Origin: Trifolium pratense
Lineage: Eukaryota; Streptophyta; Magnoliopsida; Fabales; Fabaceae
Length of the DNA: 64,000 nt
Reading direction: 5' to 3'
Assembly (NCBI RefSeq): GCF_020283565.1
Contig: NC_060064.1
Coordinates: forward strand, 24,758,337 to 24,822,336
Below the pieces are notes generated by a model. The model did not search any database. It saw only the letters and a list, made by a program, of their open reading frames with translations, and was not told the origin of the DNA. The position numbers and the translations under genes were made by a program. Below, in pieces: positions 59,165 through 64,000 of the stretch (the stretch's first letter is position 1; every line of letters begins with the position of its first letter).

Positions 59165-62100
59165 CGACGACTAAGATTTATCTTTTATCATCGTCAAAAG
59201 AAAAAGATTAGACACTATTATTTTAGAGGTTGGGTGGAAGAGTTAAATAATAGAGTGATAAGGGTGTTCTGTTGTTAGATTAGTAAATTTACAATTACTA
59301 ACATTGGTAAGAAAACATTGGTTGTTTAAAAAAATAAAAGTTTACTAAAGTAGATTTTATTCGTGACTATTAACACTTCCACGACCGTAGAGAATGTATT
59401 TTTTTTTTTTGAAGCACGTAGAGAATGTATTTTTTGTAAAATGAATTTAGATTCAAAATATAACTACTAAGATTCAACATCTATCATTACCGAAAAAGAA
59501 GATATGACGTCTATTATTAGAGGTTTACGTACTAAACTAGATTTAAAATGCAATTTGGTATACTAGTCGTATGATCTTCATCTAATTATTCATATTCATG
59601 ACTATATCTATTATTTTACCACTAGATCATTTGTAAACAAAAAAAGGGCAACTTGATTTAAAATGCAACTTGGTACACTAGTCATATGATCTATTATTTT
59701 ACCACTACATAAAAAAATCCCTCTAGGGGTAAAAAGTAAATTTGGATCGATGTCTCTCAGTTAGTCATAACAATCACAATAAACCCCAAAAAATCCATCG
59801 CTAGCATAACAATCTCAATCACCGTCATCAATGAAAATGGATGAAATCGTTATAATTAACCAGCGACGGACTATGCCGCCATTTACGTATGAAATAACGA
59901 AATTACAAAAATGCTAAACTAAGATCATGGAGAGAAGAAATGGGTCGAGAATGCTGGGGAAAGAAAAGTTTCAATTAATAGAACTTTTGGTTGCGCGTGA
60001 TTGGTTGAAGTGAGTTAACAGCCGCTCCGTTCACTTTTATTGATGACCAATAAATTGACCACTGTCCAGGTTTGCTACTTATGTAGCAAACTACACCGGT
60101 GCAAAAATCCGCTAGTTAAGTAGCGAACTAAACCAGTACATCATTCTGTGGTCCAAAACGCACCAGGTGGTTTGTGTGGTCGAAAATGCACCAAAACCCG
60201 TATAAATTTGGGTGTTTTGTTTCATTTTTCATTCATTGAAAACTTAGATAAATGGAGTTTTTGTAGTAAAAAGAAACACTTACCTAGCTGTAGTCTATTA
60301 CAATAATGGGAAACCGAATCTTTTCAGGATCAATGTTGATGTTTTATTTGCTGATCTGAGGCACCAATTGAGCCAACTCAACGATCGTCTTAACTGCTAT
60401 GATGCAAGAAGGGTGGCCGATGTCGGTATGTTTAGACGGAAGCGTCTTGTTCACCAATATGAAACTTCCAAACGACGATGATATAAGAACTGTGTTCTCT
60501 AGCTTCTCTCAGTACAACATGAAGTGACCGATCGAGCTAGACACGACTTTGGTGAGATCCGTTCAAGATATATGTTCAAGCTTTATCCATCTTAGGACCT
60601 TTGATGAAATTGCGGCTTGCATGGTTGAACTCGAGGACAACGAAGACGAAGTAGTTAATTTATCCGATCATTAGTCTTGTTTGTGCTAAATTTATGTTTT
60701 TAATTTATGATCTTTATCTCAATGTAATATGTTGTTATTTTTATCGAATATTTCATTATTGTAATTTTTTACTACTTGTGTCATCCGCTAGTTAATTAGT
60801 TGACTAGTCTTTGATAGGAAAAGAAAATGATAACAGAAAAGGAAGATCAAAATTGAACAAAAAATCAAAAAATTTACTATTCTCATTACAACCGAAAGCA
60901 AAATTACATTGAAATAGATTTGTTAGTTGTGGCAACATAAAGAAAATTAATTTTATAATTTTGACAGAAAAATTACATCAACTTTGACACTTCGTCAAGT
61001 GTTTCCACTTCAAAATAAATATAACGAGTACCGTGAATGGAATCTTCCTTCGAGGGATAAAAGAAGGGCAGGTTCTCATTTTAATGTTTATCCCAATCAA
61101 GCATCTCAACGTCTAGGAGAAGAATAAAGGCCGGTCTCGCTTCTATTTTGGGCACTGCATGTTTGCACTTAGAAGGCCAAGGTTGTGTTTTTGGTAAAGT
61201 AGCCTATCACTTAGCTACTATCACATACCAGTTTAGCAGCATGAGACAATCTCATTTGTGCATAGTAAAACTTCATTTGAGTGACACTTATTTCGGTTAG
61301 TTATATTGTTCCCAATTTGGTCACAAAAAATCTCTCATCGATTATCATATCGTTACCAACCATGATGACTAAAGAACACTGGTTGGAACAATAAGTAACT
61401 AAACTAACAAAAACTAAACAAGTTAAACTGAAGAAAAAAGGGAAGAAAAGAGAATGACAGAAGAGAATAGGGGGCTTTTATAGAAATTTTGGCAGTCTCC
61501 CATTAGTCAATGCCATGACAATGGCCGGACAAGTTACCAATTAAAATTGGTCACAGACCTTTGACTGATGCAGGAGACTCGACCATATTAAGTAGCGAAT
61601 GTTGTCGTAGCGAAAGGTGGTTTAAAAATTTCTTCAAATTTTTTCATTTTTATATCGTCTACTACTGAAACTAGCGCGCGAGGAATACCTGGTCCGGGAG
61701 TGCTAAAACTAAAAGAAATTGTCAATATAGTGTTGAAGATCTTTTGGGACCACAGTTTATGGGATTGTTCATGAAGCGACTCCCACTTGAGACCATTACA
61801 CCATTGGTCTGCAATGGATTAATCTTTTGTCTTGATAATCTTCTGAAAACTAGATATAATTTAGGCTCTTCAAGAGATCACGAGACTTTTAAAATTTGAA
61901 AATAACACATTAAGGTATGCACATTCCCATCATTTCCTGCAATCCTACTACCATATATGCTCATATCCATCTGTACCCGCCACCAACATTCAAACTTTCT
62001 CTTCCCTAAGCCACTTCCGCCCATAGCTTCAAGCACTAAGTTTGAGCATCGTAATCCTAGGTCATTGTAAAGACTTTCTCACTGATCTATTCCGCATATG

Positions 62101-62808
62101 CAAGTATTCCACAAATAAAGTGAATTAAACTAAACTAATCCTAGGTCATTGAACCTAGAAGGCGACATGATACAACGACACTTGACTAGGGATGTATTCC
62201 GCCTTGATAGAAATTAACATCAGAGATTATTACCGATTGACCGATGGCCATGTTCGCACGAGTAGTTGTGTGCATTAGACACCCCTTGTTTCAATTCTAA
62301 GGAGAAATTTAATCCATTTCTATTTATTATTACCTATGTACCTCTGTCATGATCATTGTTAGGTTATACTACATTCCAAAGTGTTGCAGCATCCAATTCC
62401 CATTAGACAGTGGCCATAGAAGCAAATTGATTTTATCTTTTGCTGTATATGTTCATCCTATGACAATATTTACACCAATCCTTTTGGCATTTCTAATGAC
62501 CCGGTAGAAATTTAAAAGCAAGTTCATGGAAAACATTAGCAGTACAACGTCTATTCTAAGCGTATTCGGATATTTCTTTCATTCATACACCGATTACATT
62601 GCATCACATGGTAGGTCAAACCAATTTGGAAATATACCCGCCCATTTTTCCCCTCAGGTTTTGTTGCAATGCAATAACCAATAGGACTCTCATCAACAGA
62701 TAGCATTAGCTTGATCATTGTAATGATCGCCAGTAAAATAATGTGTACATGAAAAAGTAATCTACGGTTGTGGTAGCTATTCATTTAGTCCGCGACTCAG
62801 TGCACTGG
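59165..62808. other. Intergenic, degenerate repeat-derived DNA
   Basis: Repeated gctacttatgtagcaaac/agttaagtagcgaac words lie at 60,065-60,140 and again near 61,590. A tataaattt box is at about 60,205. At 60,325-60,675 there are broken + strand frames (DVLFADLRHQLSQLND and, after a shift and an in-frame stop, VELEDNEDEVVNLSDH) that look like one decayed coding unit of a repeat family. No intact gene seen. Confidence 0.45.
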
Positions 62809-64000
62809 TCATACTGTAAAAATTTTCCTCACCTTCTTCATGTTCCTACGACAAACAGGACATGTACCAGCTGCCTCAACTATCCTGCATAGATAAGGTT
62901 GGGCATATATCATTCACCATACAAGAAAAAGCATCAGACATCAGCTAATTAATGTATGATTACACTGGATATGCACAGTTAGTGTAAAGGGTGTTTTACA
63001 TTGACAACCAATCACAACTCACTTATTTGCCACATCACATTGTAGTTACTACTATGAGAACATACCAGGGGGAAATGATGAGGGAAGTGTATATTTGAAT
63101 CAAAGTTTTAAATCGTGATTACGGTTACTTTGCAGTCACATGGTGATTTTTAGCATTGCAAAAATTTCCTGTCAAATACAGTTGTATGACTGCAAAGACC
63201 TTGACTTGAACAGTCCCTCTCACTGCTCAACTCCAGTCTCATACATATGAGTTATGTACTTATAAACAAAACTGCTTCAGTAATTTGGAAGTGATTGTTT
63301 TAATAACAATGAATTTACCTAGTTCCACATTCATAACAAGCCACACAGTGCCCACATGGAAGAAAAAAGCAGTCCCGTGGAGCATCAAAACAAATTGCAC
63401 AAAGACGACGAGTATTATTACTGGTTTCACCATCACCTAAACATTTCCCATCAGTAGAACCTCCAGCGAGAAAATCAAGATCTTCCTCATCCTCTGGTAA
63501 AGAATCATATGATGAACCCCAACTTGAACGATCGTCATATTTGCGAGAAAGCAAGGAGGCTTGATCAGGACCCGGTCCTTCAGATCTGGATTCTACTCGA
63601 TCATCGTGGGCACTCTGAAGCTTAGTCAAGACGTTGAAGGCCCAAAACATGATCATAGTCAGTCCACCTGCAGGGAGATGTAGCTTAAGTAACATAAAAT
63701 CATTTAGGATTAATACGTCAGAGGCTGACTATATAAAGAGGTTACCTATGCCAAAAATATATGTAAGCCATCTTGGTCCATAAGACAGTTTGACATACCA
63801 CTCTTCATTGGATGTGTTCTGAACCACAGTAAAGAAAATGTAAATAAACAGGAAAAGCAAAGGAACTGAAATATATTAATCTCCTAAACTAAGGAATAAA
63901 TATAAATAGAATTATCTGATTCACTGGGGCCGAAGAAATATTTTATTCTTGCGTGGGGAGGAACGCAGAGTTTCAAGATTACAAAATCAGAGAGACACCA
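62809..64000 (-). CDS. APD-type membrane RING E3 ubiquitin ligase, 3' part (cut by window edge)
   Basis: Exons seen are 64,000 to about 63,880 ([16 protein letters not shown]; donor unsure), 63,818-63,746, 63,667-63,319 and 62,884-62,809. They encode a lumenal/extracytoplasmic segment, a membrane helix ([20 protein letters not shown]), an acidic linker and a C3HC4 [30 protein letters not shown], finishing CPVCRR and a basic tail. The RING spacing and the FLPCGHC-ACYECG block match Arabidopsis APD1/APD2 (aberrant pollen development), endomembrane E3 ligases needed for pollen mitosis II. The RING is split by an intron after GTR. The N-terminal half lies beyond the window. No lesion in the part seen. 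Confidence 0.85.

Overview
The window is plant nuclear DNA. It is AT-rich, has GT-AG introns, and carries MITEs, SINEs and retrotransposon scraps of types familiar from legumes. A Medicago/Trifolium-clade legume is the best guess; this is inference from repeat style and protein similarity, not proof.

Layout. (1) 0-4.3 kb: a coding tail cut by the window edge, then MITEs, one nested in another, and a short SINE. (2) 4.6-9.9 kb, + strand: a three-exon 2-oxoglutarate/Fe(II) dioxygenase of the jasmonate-induced oxygenase type. (3) 9.9-18.67 kb: gene-free DNA full of MITEs, SINEs and short tandem repeats. (4) 18,675-42,241: an apparently complete Helitron of 23,567 bp, oriented on the minus strand. 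Its 3' end shows a GC-rich hairpin followed by CTAG. Its 5' end begins with TC, and the insertion lies between A and T. It carries an intact 12-exon RPA1-like gene (559 aa), a 7-exon RepHel gene (1,606 codons with one in-frame TGA), and in its 3' half about 12.5 kb with eight B3-fold genes on both strands. Six of these look intact, one has a nonsense codon and one a frameshift. A 1,296-bp solo LTR with a 5-bp target duplication sits in an intron of the frameshifted gene. (5) 42.4-45.6 kb, + strand: an intronless PRP6/STA1 splicing-factor gene whose ATG lies only 197 bp from the Helitron end. (6) 45.6-49 kb: intergenic DNA with a SINE. (7) 49.06-52.9 kb, minus strand: a six-exon MYB-CC transcription factor whose large first intron holds a LINE fragment and a MITE. 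(8) 53.95-56.7 kb, minus: a five-exon Alfin-like PHD protein. (9) 57-62.8 kb: MITE, a Ty1/copia remnant and degenerate repeats. (10) 62.8-64 kb, minus: the 3' part of an APD-type membrane RING E3 ligase, cut by the window edge.

The host genes are unrelated functions placed side by side: jasmonate turnover, splicing, two regulators and ubiquitination. The notable unit is the Helitron. It combines HUH replicase/helicase, RPA-like single-strand binding protein and a diversified family of small B3 DNA-binding proteins with a common exon plan. Exon coordinates were worked out by hand from frames and splice sites and have not been checked against transcripts.
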